From: Caenorhabditis remanei
Taxonomy: Eukaryota; Nematoda; Chromadorea; Rhabditida; Rhabditidae
Direction of reading: 5' to 3'
DNA: 64,000 nucleotides
NCBI RefSeq assembly: GCF_010183535.1
Contig: NC_071333.1
Coordinates: 3,782,001 to 3,846,000, forward strand
Part shown: positions 11,401 through 22,493 of the stretch, piece by piece
Position numbering within the stretch: position 1 is the stretch's first letter
How the letters are laid out: each line of letters starts with the position of its first letter
Translations under genes and position numbers: made by a program
The notes under the pieces: generated by a model
Databases searched by the model: none
Told to the model about the DNA's origin: nothing
Seen by the model: only the letters and a program-made list of their open reading frames with translations

Positions 11401-13593
11401 TCTTTCGTCTCGAATCATCAACCATCGAATTCGCTTCAATCTCAATAAATTCGCAGAGCTTGGGATTGCTTTCTTGTCTTACAGCGTGTCCGGCTGGTCT
11501 TCCGTCGTGTCCAACCGGGAATTGCGCAGCACGCTGACGATTCAACTGTTGTTACTCAAGTCGTTGCTCGGCAGTCATACGGTGTGGAGCTACGTCAGCG
11601 CGTGCACGATGAATCTGTGCAGCGGGTGGTCCTTGTGGTGGAAGCGGCATGGGATTGTCTGTGAATTCCCGATCCAAGTTATCAGTCATCGGACGAGTAA
11701 CATGAACAAGACGGACTCCTGGTCTAGGGCCTAGCTGGTTGGAAATGACGATTCCAGGTCCACCGACTCCTCATGGTGCTCCTTGAGCCGGCACCTGACG
11801 ACGGACGGTTGCTCCAAACCCACCGGATTGCGATAGATTCACAATGTGTTGGTAGGTTCCTAGCGTTGCTCGAATGATTGTGGGGTATGGACTGTTGTTA
11901 AGGACACGAGTAGAGCTGACTGATTGAGCACAAATTCCGTGGTGTTGTTGTGAAGAGGCTATCATTGGATGACCCACCTCGCTGACGCTACGGAATTGTG
12001 GACTATCGTGAGGAGCAACTGAGACCCTGAAAATATATAGGATTGAGAGTTTTGTGATTTTCAGATGTCTCGAAAATTCGAGCATGATAACGAAAACAGA
12101 CAGAAACAGCGCGATTAATCGCTTGAACAACTGATAATTATCGCTGATACTTTCAATTTTCGTCAAAACACATAGTTTTTGTTTCAGAAACTGGTGAAAA
12201 CGCTTTAAAAAAGGTAGTTTCAACTCAAAATCTCAGGAATTACAACCTTTTTACGAAAACATCGACACTTTTTGACCAAAAGAGAGGGTTTAGCCGTTAA
12301 ATTCGCCGAGTTTCACTAAAAAAATTACTGAAAATTTGAAAGGTCAGTTGGGAACCTAACCTTAGCATTTTTGAGCCAAAATGTTCAATTTTCTTCAAAA
12401 AAGTGAGAAATTTTGCTCAACTACTAACAAAAATAAGCTCAAAATGTCTTTTTCTGATGGTTTCTCGTAAAATTTTGCATTTTTGATACAATGTATCCAG
12501 GAAAATTGACAAAAACACTCTTCTTCGGTCAGCTTTTAGGCTAAATTTATCTTTTTTCTATCTCGATCCTTTACCAGTCGTGTGTGTGTGTGTGGATGTC
12601 CATATCTCCAGAATGCTCTAATTCTGAAGCTCCGAACATCCACATTTCCTACAAAACTTATTTTCTTACCCTCTCGGCTGCATTCTCGGCTCCGCATACT
12701 CCACTTTGTCTCTGCCGACTGAGAATGATTGCGCGGCAACCACAGGTCAGATATTCTGTCACATCGGATGCACTTGTAGTTGCTGGAGAGATGGGTTCTG
12801 ATATTCCTGGTTATTTTGCTAAAGTGGTTCTTCTTTCTTCGTAGCCACCGCCGCCGCCTCCTGCTGCTCCTCTTCTTCCACTGTCGGTACATATCCCTCA
12901 CGTTGTCGTGGTCCATAGGCGTCCGGCATCAATCCTTAACTATTTGACCATCCCCACTAAGATCTCCGATGACTTTAAATGGGCCTTCCAGTTAGTGAAT
13001 CACACGATCCACTGGATCCGGGCAGTCGTAGTTACGGTCCTGAAAGCAAAATCAATATGAATATTCTAATTTCCAATTGATTACACTATAAGAAAGCTCA
13101 ATGTTGGCTCTTAAGAAATTTGCTTCCGGATCACCGTCCGCACCCGAGTCAATCCACACTGTGTCCGCGTCGCCTGGTATATCCTCACCGTTCTCCGCCG
13201 CACCTTTTCCGCCAGCGTCTCGCGCCCTGTTCCACATAATTCTGGGCATCTCGCGGTTGCGGGGCGACGAAATTCTGTTGTGGCATTGGTTGGAAAAGTT
13301 GATTTGTGGCCGGTGAAGGTCGTGGTGGCTTGTAATAGTGCGAGTTGGCCATTGAATCCTCTTGAACCGGGTAATGAGGTTTCCTATTGTGTGGTGGCGC
13401 GGTGGCGCACCTCAAGATGCCTGAAGATCTTCTGGTACTCCATGATAGCCTTGGATCTAAACAGACTCTGAAGAAATTGAATTAAGTTTCGAATTTTAAT
13501 GAAAAAAGTACCTTGAGGATCCTCATCTGCTCTTTAGAGCGCACATTGTTATGGTTCTTTCTTTATTGGTTGTTTGTCAGCTCCGTTTGCCAT
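8430..13593 (-). pseudogene. PHD and SET domain chromatin gene, decayed (SET-9/SET-26, MLL5-like type)
   Basis: Read on the minus strand, the start is at 13593 (MANGADKQPIKKE), followed by short exons to about 13400 and 13040-12600. A long proline/glutamine-rich exon follows (about 12028-11033), then a PHD finger (11030-10891), a basic Lys-rich stretch (10277-10144), a SET-domain start (9480-9207; RRIIVEVKSEALVTMEL, then NAMKRQPGEGN) and a charged coiled-coil tail (about 8790-8430). PHD before SET with a Q/P-rich N-terminus suggests the nematode SET-9/SET-26 group, which binds methylated histone H3. The copy is dead. In-frame stops interrupt the long exon (TGA about 11772, TAA about 11547) and the exon at 13040. 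A frameshift precedes the PHD finger, whose sixth ligand position is TGA. A hAT element splits the gene after the PHD finger. The catalytic NHS/RFIRRSC part of SET was not found. Confidence 0.75.
10278..10882. mobile_element. non-autonomous hAT transposon, 605 bp
   Basis: Terminal inverted repeats CAGGGATGTGCGGAA / TTCCGCACATCCCTG with an exact 8-bp target duplication CCGCCAAT at 10270-10277 and 10883-10890. The interior is made of TTCGGAAATTTCGGAA-type words with no coding capacity (the many open frames there are low-complexity). TIR start CAGGG and 8-bp duplications are hallmarks of hAT elements. Removing it and one CCGCCAAT rejoins the PHD and basic parts of the surrounding pseudogene in frame. 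Confidence 0.9.
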
Positions 13594-14425
13594 GTTGTTT
13601 TCGCCTGTTAAAGACGAATACCTGTCATGCAATAGACCGGTCTGAAAAAATAGAAACTTTGATGAAAATGTAGATATCGAGTGAAATACAAGAAAAAAGC
13701 GCAAAAAGTTATTTAGAAATGAGAAAAAGGGGAAATCGAGAGGGAAAAGGATATAATTTTTTGAAAGAGGCCAAAAATCGATAAATTCCGTGAGGTGTCA
13801 ATTTGAAGCGGAGGTGCGAATTTTTATGCTAAAAAAAATTGGAAAAGCATAATTATCAATAAAACCCGTGAAACCATCAAGAAAAAAAAAAAAAAAACTA
13901 GTCTCCGACAATATCTTTCAAAAAAATTGTTCACTGAAATTCAAAAAATCTTGAGGGGTTTTCTGGGTAATTTTTCGTAAAAAAAAACTTTTCTAGCCAA
14001 AATAGAATAATTAAAGCATTTTGCACATTTTTTTACAAAAAATTATCAAACCACATCGGAACATTTTTTGCCGGACGTTTTTTCACTTTCTCACTATTTT
14101 TCATGATTTTGGACTCATTTCATAGGTTCTCGCTGTGATAAATAAATTGAAAATGTTCTAATCTATCGGAAAAGCTACAAAATCTTAAAAATCATTGATA
14201 TTTTGATAAAAAATCGCCAAAAATTGCATGTCGAGCCCCCGTGGCAAATCGAAAAAACCAACCGCGACGCGGGCAAAACGCGTCGCGGTCAGGAGTACGC
14301 AATTTGTCAGAGATGTGTTTGCGGACTTGTCGACCGTAACCACAGCAATTTCGTGGGAATATTCATTTTTTCCAACTAAAAACTCAATTTTTGTGCTAAA
14401 AATTTACAAAAAACTAATTTTTCAG
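13594..14425. other. AT-rich spacer
   Basis: Poly-A tracts (13882-13896) and AT-rich sequence. An ATG-led basic frame at 14228 (MSSPRGKSKKPTATRAK) runs 69 codons. It could be a first exon of the TSR2-like copy that follows, but I cannot prove a junction. Confidence 0.35.
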
Positions 14426-14980
14426 CCTAAAAATTAATAATAACATCGAGGTGCTCCGCAAATTCACCGCCAGAACCCTTAAGTCGTGGAGCGTATATCA
14501 ACTCGCCCTCGATAATTCATGTGGTAGGGATGAAACAAAGGAAAAGGAGAAAGTAAGGATTTTAAATGTTGAATTTTTCAATTTTTTCATTGTTTTCAGT
14601 GGTTCCTTGACGTGCTTTGCGAACAAGTGACAATTGCTCGCGAGTTGAAGGCCGGGGAGATTGAAGAGTGATTGACCAACGTCTTCTACCACGACTTTGC
14701 TCTAATTTTTGAAGACGATTCAAGCTATCAAATCGCCTTCATCCTTCTAGAAGGTTCGGATATATCAAGAATCATAATGAGCCCGCATTGCAGCAGTTGA
14801 TGTCAAGTAAGTAGATTTTTAGCTAGAAATTTTTTATCTGAGGATGAGGAGGAAGACGATGTGGACATGAAGATCCCAAAGAATGAGGAGGAGAAGGAGG
14901 GACCGTTGAAACCACGAATACCTCAACGACAAGTTTTGGTGAACGATGATGGCTCGACGACAATTACCAAAAGGCAATAG
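14426..14980 (+). pseudogene. TSR2-like ribosome-biogenesis gene copy, decayed
   Basis: Three exons: 14426-14552, 14600-14806, about 14843-14980. The first gives RTLKSWSVYQLALDNSCG, the W-x-x-x-Q-L-A motif of the TSR2 (WGG) family. The second gives WFLDVLCEQV..ELKAGEIEE and a D-F-A-x-I-F-E-D-D-S-S motif. The third gives a long acidic run and ends NDDGSTTITKRQ, as TSR2 tails do. TSR2 family proteins are acidic chaperones that deliver ribosomal protein eS26. Lesions: TGA at 14669-14671, where the family usually has Trp, and a frameshift near 14754 needed to read YIKNHNEPALQQLM. No initiator ATG is linked to exon 1. The first intron (47 nt) is still well formed, so this is a DNA-level duplicate and not a retrocopy. 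Confidence 0.75.
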
Positions 14981-16417
14981 AGAAATTTTGGAGACTGTTA
15001 AGTCAATTTTTTGAATTTTTGCTCTGTTTTTCAAGTAATTTCCTGTTTCTCGCCCAACGGTTTGTTGTTTCTCACTCATTTTTCAGCAAAATTTTCAACA
15101 TTCCAATAGGATTCGGGGAATACAAAATTATTGAAGAAAAAGCGAGAAAGTTGAGTGAAAAATTCTATAAACTCGGCGCCATACCAGTTTTTGTTAATTG
15201 TCTATCAAAATTTAGAAAATCCGAAATTTAGAAAAAAAATTTTATCTAAAAAAAATTGCCCTGGCAAGCGGTTTTCCTATTCAAAAACTGTGAAAATTCA
15301 CGTTTTGTGCAAAAAAATGCTGATAAACGTCGAATCGGATGAGTTTTCAGCTAAAATACCTCGAAACAACTATTTTTCACTAACTTTTATCGAGAAAAAA
15401 CCAGTAAGTTCCCAAAAATCACCAAAAACCTCAATATAAGTCCAATTTTTTTTTAATTATTTGCTCAAAAATTCTAAATTTCTTTCGAATTTTCACTAAA
15501 ACCAACCTTTCCTCCCCTCATTTCCATATTTTGCCAACTTTTGTTCTCCGTCTCCGCTTCTTTTTTTCTGTTTTTGTTCTTTTTTCGCAGAAGCAGATTG
15601 TGCCTTTATAATAAAGTTCTTTTCTTCATCTCCCTCCCATTGTTCACGTCAAACATCATATTCAAATGTGTAATCAAAGTGGACATAATCACATTCTAAT
15701 TCCCCCCCCCCCCCCTACTTTTGCTCCAGTCGATGTCAGTGTACATTATGAGACAAATACCAGTGTTTGAAAAAAGGAAAGGTCATCCCTCTTATAGCTG
15801 GTGGTCATTGAACTTTTTTTATCACTCGTGCTATTGGAAAAGGTCAACCGACAATGGCGCGACGCAGACAATTTTAAAAGTTTACGACGGAGGAGAAGGG
15901 AATAGACATTGCTTGGTCAATAGTCACTCTACAAGGTTGATTAAAAATTGTCAATGACGTGTTTTTTATTTTGCCCTCAAAACGTGACAAGCCGTTAAAT
16001 GGGAAGTTGCGAATAAGAGAACAACACTTTGGAGGTCGAACGACATAGGAAATCAGGAAAAAGACTCGTTGAACTGCACGAGTAATATTCTGTACATAAA
16101 ACAAAAAATGTGACAAAAAAGGTTAAATTATATGACATCAAATTGTAAATTACGAAAAGTGTTAAATATGTACGTTGTGAGACAATTTCTCCCGACGTTC
16201 CAGAAAGTTTTTTCATATCAATGACTCAAAATGCATTTTTTCGAGGCTACTGACTGTCGCTCTTGGTTTTCATTTTTTCTAGGTTTTGTCTTTTTAACAC
16301 ATGCTCCACCCACCGCGGAGAGAAAACAGTATAATTGGGATTGGCAAGATGAACAACAGCACCAAAAAACAGTGACCAAGAAGCAGTGATGAAAGATAAA
16401 AAGGAGACAGCAGAAGT
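14981..16417. other. intergenic, no gene recognised
   Basis: AT-rich, with a poly-C run at 15702-15715. Several open frames of 60-94 codons here lack domains and splice context. Confidence 0.4.
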
Positions 16418-16544
16418 TTGAGGAGAAGAAATAAAAATTTGGAGAAGGGTTTGGAGAAGAATCTGAACATAAAGCCATGGAATGATTGTGAGCTGTGTTT
16501 CACGGAATTCGGTGTAGAAGGAGAAAGAGTTCCAAAAATTTTGA
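16418..16544 (+). pseudogene. RING-finger exon fragment, copy 1
   Basis: The frame 16430-16544 reads KNLEKGLEKNLNIKPWNDCE, then LCFTEFGVEGERVPKIL up to a GTAAGT donor. The W-x-x-C-x-x-C..F..ER-x-P-x-I-L pattern is the start of nematode C3HC4 RING fingers, where the next exon would supply the CGHTxC half. No following half was found. An upstream stop (TAA at about 16430) breaks the frame. Probably a stray exon. Confidence 0.5.
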
Positions 16545-16809
16545 GTAAGTCACGATATTGATATTATGGTTTTCAATAACACAAACTCAAACAGTAACAG
16601 ATTTTGCTTTTTTGAAAGGTTTATTCTGAATTATTAAAGCGATCAATAATCTTTTTGCGTTTTGTCCAGTGCTTTTTGTATTTATCAAGCTTTAATAAAC
16701 AATTTTTTTCGGTTCCCATGATTATCTTATTGTGTAGTTGACAAGTTTCTAGAAGGTTCCAGCAGCGCAATGTCTAATTTTATTAATCAGATTACGGATG
16801 CACACTCTG

Positions 16810-16954
16810 CCTCTCCCAAAGCAGCTTTTGGAGCAGAGGAACAAGAAACTGGCGCAGGCGATTGAGAAAGGATTGGATGTGAAGTCATGAACAGAATGTG
16901 AGATGATTTCCCAACAGTTTGAGGAAGATGGAGATAGAGTTCTAAAAACTTTGA
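16810..16954 (+). pseudogene. RING-finger exon fragment, copy 2
   Basis: A diverged duplicate of the exon at 16418, about 410 bp downstream with the same donor phase (TTGA|GTAAGT). It reads LPKQLLEQRNKKLAQAIEKG, LDVKS, a TGA at the position of the conserved Trp, then TEC-E and ISQQFEEDGDRVLKTL. The second zinc-ligand Cys is also gone. It is clearly non-functional. Confidence 0.5.
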
Positions 16955-17159
16955 GTAAGTAGTCATAATTTGCTGAATTTCCGGGCTGAGGAAAACTTTT
17001 GAAGGGCCATCTTCAAAAAAAAACAAGCGGGTTTTTTTCAAAATTTTTCAGACATTTTGCTTAATTTTCCATCAAAAACGTGAACATTTTTGGTGAATTT
17101 CCAGAATTTCATGATATGCACTTTAATGAAAAGTCTGAATGGGTTTCGATTATTTGTGA

Positions 17160-17394
17160 CCAGCCTATCTGCCTCGCCTTCGGCGATTCAGTCGGCTGGC
17201 CTCTCCTCATTCACGTGGCCACCTTCTCTCAAACGTGCCCGCATGGCCGAGTGGTATAAAGCGGCTGCCGCTGTCCAAAGCACGGCAGTTCGGTTTTGCC
17301 CGCTGGTTCAGTTTCTCTTCTCTTTCCAAAACCGCTGCGGACAGTGCCTCAGACAGACAGACAAACACCACTTGTCTTTTATATATAAGAATGA
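17160..17394 (-). mobile_element. non-autonomous Helitron, 235-bp copy on the minus strand
   Basis: Reverse-complement termini match the other copies: the TC end at 17394, the CTGG end at 17160, with host A and T outside. The 3' hairpin is slightly decayed (CGCCTTCGGCG). The tRNA-like A box reads TGGCCGAGTGG on the plus strand here. The plus frame MAEWYKAAAAVQST is an accidental reading of the tRNA-like part. Confidence 0.8.
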
Positions 17395-18019
17395 TATCTA
17401 TTCAGATACCCATTACTACTGTGCCGTCTGGATTTATTCTCGGTGCTTGGTATATTGATGACATTGGTGCTCAGTTCACAACCTAACAATCACATAATAA
17501 CGTATTACTTTTCTCTGTTTTAGTGGTGTGTGTTGCGCCCCCAGCAGACACCCCCCCCCCTTTTTCTCCTCACGCGCAACACCTTGAGTTATGTTTTGGA
17601 CACTTTCTCCCATTGTCAATGTTTCTTTCTTTCTCTCCACTCTGTCTTAGGGGGCGGGCCCCAAACCAACGCATGCTCCACCCCCGCCAAGAAAAAATGT
17701 ATAAAATGCTAGTTGGATATCATAATCTCAAACAAGATCGGCTAACGGTATGCCGGTCCCCATACAATCTGATTTTTTTAGAACTCTAATTATCTGATTA
17801 TTATTTATTTGGAAACGATTCATAACAGTGGTAATTTTTTTCAAAATGACGGTCAATAAGCTAAATTTTTTGGAAACTTCCAAACTTAGATTTATCGAAA
17901 AACTCGAGTACGGGCATTGTAGTTAGATGGCATTGTTCAAAGGAGCAAAAAATCAATACATTGACGCATACCTTTCTGGATTTCTTTCGAAAAACTCCTA
18001 TTCCAGTTATTGTTTTCAG
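17395..18019. other. intergenic, poly-C tract
   Basis: Contains a C run at 17549-17558 and no recognisable gene. Confidence 0.4.
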
Positions 18020-18469
18020 CTGAAGACGCTGGCTCGTCGAGTGATGAAGACGATCCAGAATATCTGGAACTTCTGGAGAGGGACTCAATCGATATGAGAA
18101 GAGTTCAGACGCAGTTGACGTCGATGCTTGGGAGAATCCGGACTTTGAAGTCTACACCAATCTTGATAGATTCGGTGGTGTAAGTTTTCCTAAATGTGTC
18201 CCCTAACAGAAAATATTAATTCCAGCAAGAAAGGCGACAAAACGGATGAACGGACAGATGCACAGAAGCGGAGGATTATAAGATAGCTGAGTCGAGAGAA
18301 GAAATGGTTGAAAATGACAGAAGTATGGAAGTCGGGTGGTCCTTTGAAGAAAATGGAAGACAGAATTTGGAAGGGAGCCCCTGAAAAGTTGAGAATAGTG
18401 TTTTGGCCTCGACTGCTGGGAGCGGAACGAATGAAACATGATAATTTTTGTGTTATATTTAATCTTTAA
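18020..18469 (+). pseudogene. TBC-domain (Rab GTPase-activating) gene fragment, decayed
   Basis: Exon 18020-18181 encodes an acidic lead (EDAGSSSDEDDPEYLELLER) and, in a shifted frame, DAWENPDFEVYTNLDRFG. Exon 18228-18469 gives KKGDKTDERTDAQKRRIIR, a TAG at 18284-18286, then LSREKKWLKMTEVW and RIWKGAPEKLRIVFWPRLLG. The REKKWLKM..W..RIWKGxPxxLRxxxWPxLLG pattern is the opening of the TBC domain of Rab-GAPs related to USP6NL. The catalytic IxxDxxR and YxQ motifs would lie further downstream and are absent. The frameshift, the stop and the truncation mark a pseudogene. Introns are retained. Confidence 0.7.
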
Positions 18470-19734
18470 TGAAAAACTCAATAAATTACTTTTTTGGTGA
18501 ACTGGAGGTTTGAAAATAAAGAAAGCTTTAATAGAAAAAAAGAGATTTCTCTTACCTCTTCTTCGTCACTTTCATTTGGTTTCGAATCCTTCATATAGGA
18601 TTAAAAGAAAAAATTCTAAGCAGAGCCGAACACTTCTAAAAGTTTGTCGTGAATGAATGATTTTCTGTCAAAATATGTGTCTTATATACCCCTCCGCGTG
18701 GATGATAATTTGTTTTATTTCATACTTTATGCTGAATTCCACCATTCTTGATCATTCCACCGTTATACGTCCAATAATCGTCACTTTCACAAGTTTCTCC
18801 GTAAAAATGTGATATCAACGGGGTCTATTGACAAGGTTTAGGCAGGGAAGAACATGTTACTTGACTGCGCACTGCGTACTGCGCGATACACTGTTTTTTC
18901 TCGATATAGTGCGATAAGATCTCCTCGTTATATTTTGTACTAGGACTACAGACTCGGGGCGACTAAAAAGACTAAAAATGCTCATTTTTGGGATATAGAG
19001 ATACAATAGTGGGAGTTCGGGAAGGAAGAGAAAAAAATTATTGAGCGTTTTGGGTGGCTGAGCGGGAAGATTGACATGAAGTGGAAGGAGCCGAATATGA
19101 GGGGTCCTGGAAAAGTTATATTTAAATGGAAAGGCTTCGAGACAATTCGCAACGAGACATTTCGCAGCCGGATGTGTCGCAGCCATGAGCTCCAAAGCCA
19201 TAACTTGACTTTTTCAGAAAAATAATTGTTAGAGAGATCAAAAAATCATTTTATTTACAATTTTCATAAAGGGGACCACATGACATTTTGTCCAAAAAAC
19301 CAAACTTTTTTTTGAAAAAGCTGAAAATTGTTTTTTTTTGTGGGAGTAGCTGTTCAACCAAAAATTGAAGGTTTGGAAAATAAAAAAACAGCTACTTCTA
19401 TTATAAATTCACAACACTGCGCCAAAAAAAAAACTTCTTACTGTAGTTCATTTTAGTTATTTTTTCCCGTTACTTTAGTTTTCTCTTCTCGTGAAATTTA
19501 AAAAAAAAAAATTTAATAAACAATTTTTTGAAACTAATTTTAGCTGACAAATTCATGAGAAACTCAATACAATTAACTACAGTAAGAAGTTTTCGCTGCG
19601 AGACCCATTCGAACAATTAGATGCGCCTTTAAAGCCATGCGGCGCAGTGTTGTGAATATAATACAAAAAAAAAGTTTTCAGATTTTTCAAAATACTTTTT
19701 TTTTGGGTTTTGGAACTAAATTACATGAGGCCCT
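18470..19734. other. intergenic with inverted repeat pieces
   Basis: 18720-18820 (minus) has one exon-like frame (HFYGETCESDDYWTYNGG) behind a good acceptor but without partners. 19230-19700 is a diverged foldback. It contains the words GGGGACCACATGA, AACTTCTTACTGTAGTT and its complement, and TTCACAACACTGCGCC and its complement. Confidence 0.35.
19408..19665. repeat. inverted repeat, diverged
   Basis: TTCACAACACTGCGCC at about 19416 pairs with GGCGCAGTGTTGTGAA at 19640, and ACTTCTTACTGTAGTT pairs with AACTACAGTAAGAAGT at about 19578. Spacing differs on the two sides, so one arm has gained an insertion. Confidence 0.6.
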
Positions 19735-20056
19735 CTTTAGTCGAAATTTTATGATTTTTAAAAATTTCAACCAATTTCAAAAAATAACTGAAGGAGGAAC
19801 AAGTGATCCGGAAAGAACTAGCAGAGAGCCATAACGAGGGCGAGGGTCCCGCAACGATCGGTGAGCTGATCGAGCATCGCTCCGAAGCGAGCTGCCCACC
19901 CATCGAAGGCGTCGCTCAATGCATAACTGGAAACTTTAATACATTTGAAAGAAATTGAGAAAGTGTGAGAAGAAAAGAGAAGAAAAAAGAAAAAATAGGA
20001 TCAGAGGGGAAGCCAAGAATTCGGCGACCGGAAATGATGAATTTTGGTTGATAATG
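19735..20056 (-). pseudogene. phosphatidylinositol synthase exon fragment, inverted duplicate of 30.77-31.08 kb
   Basis: On the minus strand this matches 30764-31085 almost base for base, including intron sequence on both sides. The exon encodes ALSDAFDGWAAR-FGAMLDQLTDR, part of the CDP-alcohol phosphatidyltransferase motif D-G-x2-A-R..G-x3-D-x3-D, but lacks the residues usually found between AR and FGA. The 30.9-kb copy has the same deletion. Here TGC AAG has become TGC TAG (LVMALC then stop). It is a dead fragment copied after the deletion arose. Confidence 0.85.
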
Positions 20057-20099
20057 AGTATTTTTGGCAGTACTGCTCCACTACCACAAGAAAGAGAAG

Positions 20100-20473
20100 T
20101 TAGTTCTCCACAAGGAGAACAAGAATGAATACCAACGATCGTCGACGGGATACTAGATCCCCAAGAAGAAGAGGGAGTAGCAAGAAGAAGAAGAAAAGAT
20201 TTCAGATTCCAACCTCAAAGGGTCCGGATGAAGACAACACCCTATTTCAAGAATGTTTGTGTGTTCTGCGAGGAAAGCCACATGTCGGATCGCTGCTTCA
20301 ATGTCGCAGAGTACAAGGATAGAAAGAAGAAGTTGATGAAGAAACGTTTTTGCATCAAATGTCTGCTTCCACACAAAGAAGAAAACCTATGCACTGCCAA
20401 TAAGAAGTGCTACTACTACTGGAACAATACTCATCACTGCTCGATGTGTCCAGAGAAGTATGGGAGCGTATAA
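20100..20473 (+). pseudogene. retrotransposon gag-type zinc-knuckle fragment (BEL/Pao-like)
   Basis: 20228-20473 reads NVCVFCEESHMSDRCF, then KRFCIKCLLPHKEENLC, then KKCYYYWNNTHHCSMC. This triple C-x2-C-x3-H-x4/5-C arrangement is characteristic of the gag/protease junction of nematode BEL/Pao LTR elements. In the third knuckle the second Cys is Tyr. The upstream part is Arg/Lys-rich in another frame. No protease or reverse transcriptase follows; a helicase fragment of a different transposon type does. Confidence 0.6.
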
Positions 20474-20499
20474 GGCGAACTTTTGTAGTTTGTAGTCAT

Positions 20500-20805
20500 G
20501 TATCTGTGTCTCTCTACCTCACACACTCTCTCACTTTGTACCTTGGGAGGGGGCGGGGCTTATTCTCTGCGTCTCTCTCACTCACACACTCTCTCACTCT
20601 GTAGTCTGTCCTTCACGCCTATCATTAATGAGGTGCCTATCTTTAATGAGGTGGTCATACTTAATGAGGTCCCGATTAATGAGGTCCCTATGAGGTGCAT
20701 ATATCCTTTAAGAAGTATGCATTTCAGAATTTTCAGAATTTCAGCAATTTCAGATTTTCAGCAATTTCAGCAATTTCAGCAATTTCAGCAATTTCAGATT
20801 TTTTG
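20500..20805. repeat. simple-sequence tracts
   Basis: CTCTCACTCACACAC-type tracts at 20515-20600, four diverged TTAATGAGGT units at 20623-20690, and a TTTCAGCAA array at 20726-20800. They separate the zinc-knuckle and helicase fragments and abut the helicase frame exactly where its N-terminus (with Walker A) should be. Confidence 0.7.
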
Positions 20806-21630
20806 ATTATTGATGAGATCAGTCTGGTCTCCGCACTGTTCCTGGCACAGATCGACCACCGGCTCCAGGAAATCTTCGGATCTGACAAGTCGTTCGGTGG
20901 AATCTCGGTTGTGGTGTTCGGCGATTTCCTGCAACTCCCACCGGTCCCAACTGGATCGTCCTCTTGTGTTCCAGAACACGTTTTCAGCTGTGAGTTTACA
21001 TCTGAAAATTATATATACATATATACAAAACGTTGCCGATTTTCAGCCGTACCTTGTGAGTACAGAGCTGTTCGTGCAGTGGTAACCCCAAAGTCACCGT
21101 CAAGACTTTGGGACCTCTTCAGCATGTTGGAGCTGGGCGAGAACATCCGTGCGAAAGATCGGGAGGAAGCGCGGGTTCTTGCAGCAATTCGACTTGGAGA
21201 GAGTACCGAGTCGCTCAGTGGTTTCCTTCACCACAAATGCCGGATGGATGGAGACATGCCAGAAGACATCTACCGGGAAATTCGGCTTCTGGAAAATGAA
21301 GACCCCGATAAAGTCTTTATGGTTCTCGCGAAGACGTGCGCCACGGTCAAGGCGCTGAACGATTGGGTTTGTTTCAAAAATCGACTTACAAATTCACATA
21401 GCAGGTTTCAGGTCTTCGACAATTTGAAAAAGAATATCGTTCTGAAACCAAACACGGAGTCCTCGCTGAAGACAACCGGATTCAGCCTACGAGGCGAAAG
21501 AAGTCCCTTAAAATTAGTGTTTGGCAAGAAAGTAATGGTCACGCACAACTTACCACATGAGGGCTTGGCCAACGGTGTGATGGCCCGCTTGATACGCCAC
21601 TCTCGTGAATATCTGGTCCTCGAAAGGTAA
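20806..21630 (+). mobile_element. PIF1-type helicase fragment, Helitron-derived
   Basis: An open frame gives IIDEISLVSALFLAQIDHRL (Walker B, DEIS), GGISVVVFGDFLQLPPV (motif III), LWDLFSMLELGENIR and, near the end, GKKVMVTHNLPHEGLANGVM (motif V region). This is the C-terminal helicase of Helitron Rep/Hel proteins or a PIF1 relative. Walker A and the whole Rep nuclease are missing. A 57-nt segment at 20992-21048 has GTGAGT..TTTTCAG ends and a length divisible by three, so it may be an intron that reads through. The open frame of more than 800 bp suggests a fairly recent fragment. Confidence 0.7.
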
Positions 21631-21674
21631 CATTATTCTTATACAACCTGATCTGAAATATTTATCTTTAGACT

Positions 21675-21903
21675 TGCATGCATTTCTTGAGAGACGCAAA
21701 GGTGTCGAACCCCAACAATCCTTCTTCATATGATCTGTGTGCGTGCTAAAGAGAGTGTATGGTGCTAAAGAGCCAGTGGCCTCTCACAGTGTAGAGAGTG
21801 CAATTTGTGTGCATTTCTTTGAAGACGCAAAGATGTGGTAACCCCGACTGTCCCTATTTATCCGATCTGTGTGTGCTGAAGAGAGTGTATGGTGCTATAT
21901 TCC
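21675..21903. repeat. two tandem copies, unit about 134 bp
   Basis: Copies at 21675-21770 and 21809-21903 share TGCATTTCTT..GAGACGCAAAG and GAGAGTGTATGGTGCTA. Non-coding. Confidence 0.7.
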
Positions 21904-21974
21904 TGGCAGATATATACTCGAACAAGTGATATTCAGACTATGTAAATTTGAAACGGATATATGAGATCTTCATG

Positions 21975-22085
21975 AGTCTGAAAATCTTGAACCGTAAAAC
22001 ATGCATTTGTAGACAAATATACAAATTTCAGTCTGAAAATCTTGAACCGTAAACCATGTATTTGTAGACAAATATACAAATTACA
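21975..22085. repeat. two tandem copies, unit 56 bp
   Basis: AGTCTGAAAATCTTGAACCG to ACAAATATACAAATT is present twice with three or four differences. Confidence 0.85.
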
Positions 22086-22254
22086 TTGATAAACAGATAA
22101 ATCAGCCAGAATTCATGAAAATCGATACAAAGAAGAGCTATCAGTGATGAGTCACTATGTAAACAATGGATGTGGGTACAGTGTAGTCTGAGCTTGCTAA
22201 GAGATCAAAGTACAAAAGTTCGCCTTAAACGCTCCCATACTTCTCTCTGTCCAG

Positions 22255-22376
22255 ATGACATCAAGATCAAATGGGAAGAATCCGATGGAAAATCCTCAAA
22301 AGGAGCGGTGAAGCGAAGACGAGAGGAGGAGTCACAAGACTCTAAGAGAGCCAAGAAAGCAAAGGAAGATAAGTAA
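22255..22376 (+). pseudogene. basic C-terminal exon, probably retrotransposon-derived
   Basis: After a CTGTCCAG acceptor, 40 codons end in TAA. The product is strongly basic and acidic (KWEESDGKSSKGAVKRRREE, then KRAKKAKEDK) with nuclear-signal-like clusters. It sits about 120 bp before a polypurine tract and LTR start, so I infer it is the last coding part of the LTR element. No domain visible. Confidence 0.4.
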
Positions 22377-22493
22377 ACTGTTTTTCAAATTGTTATTCAC
22401 CCTCATCCATTCTTGTACAAACTTTCCACCCTCATCCCTTCCATTGTTAGGAAACCACAGTCCCACAAATCATTCACTCTTCTCTTATCACCC

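Noticed and set aside
11239..11734. Plus-strand frames across 11.2-11.7 kb
   Set aside because: They are antisense shadows of the proline/glutamine-rich exon of the minus-strand PHD/SET pseudogene.
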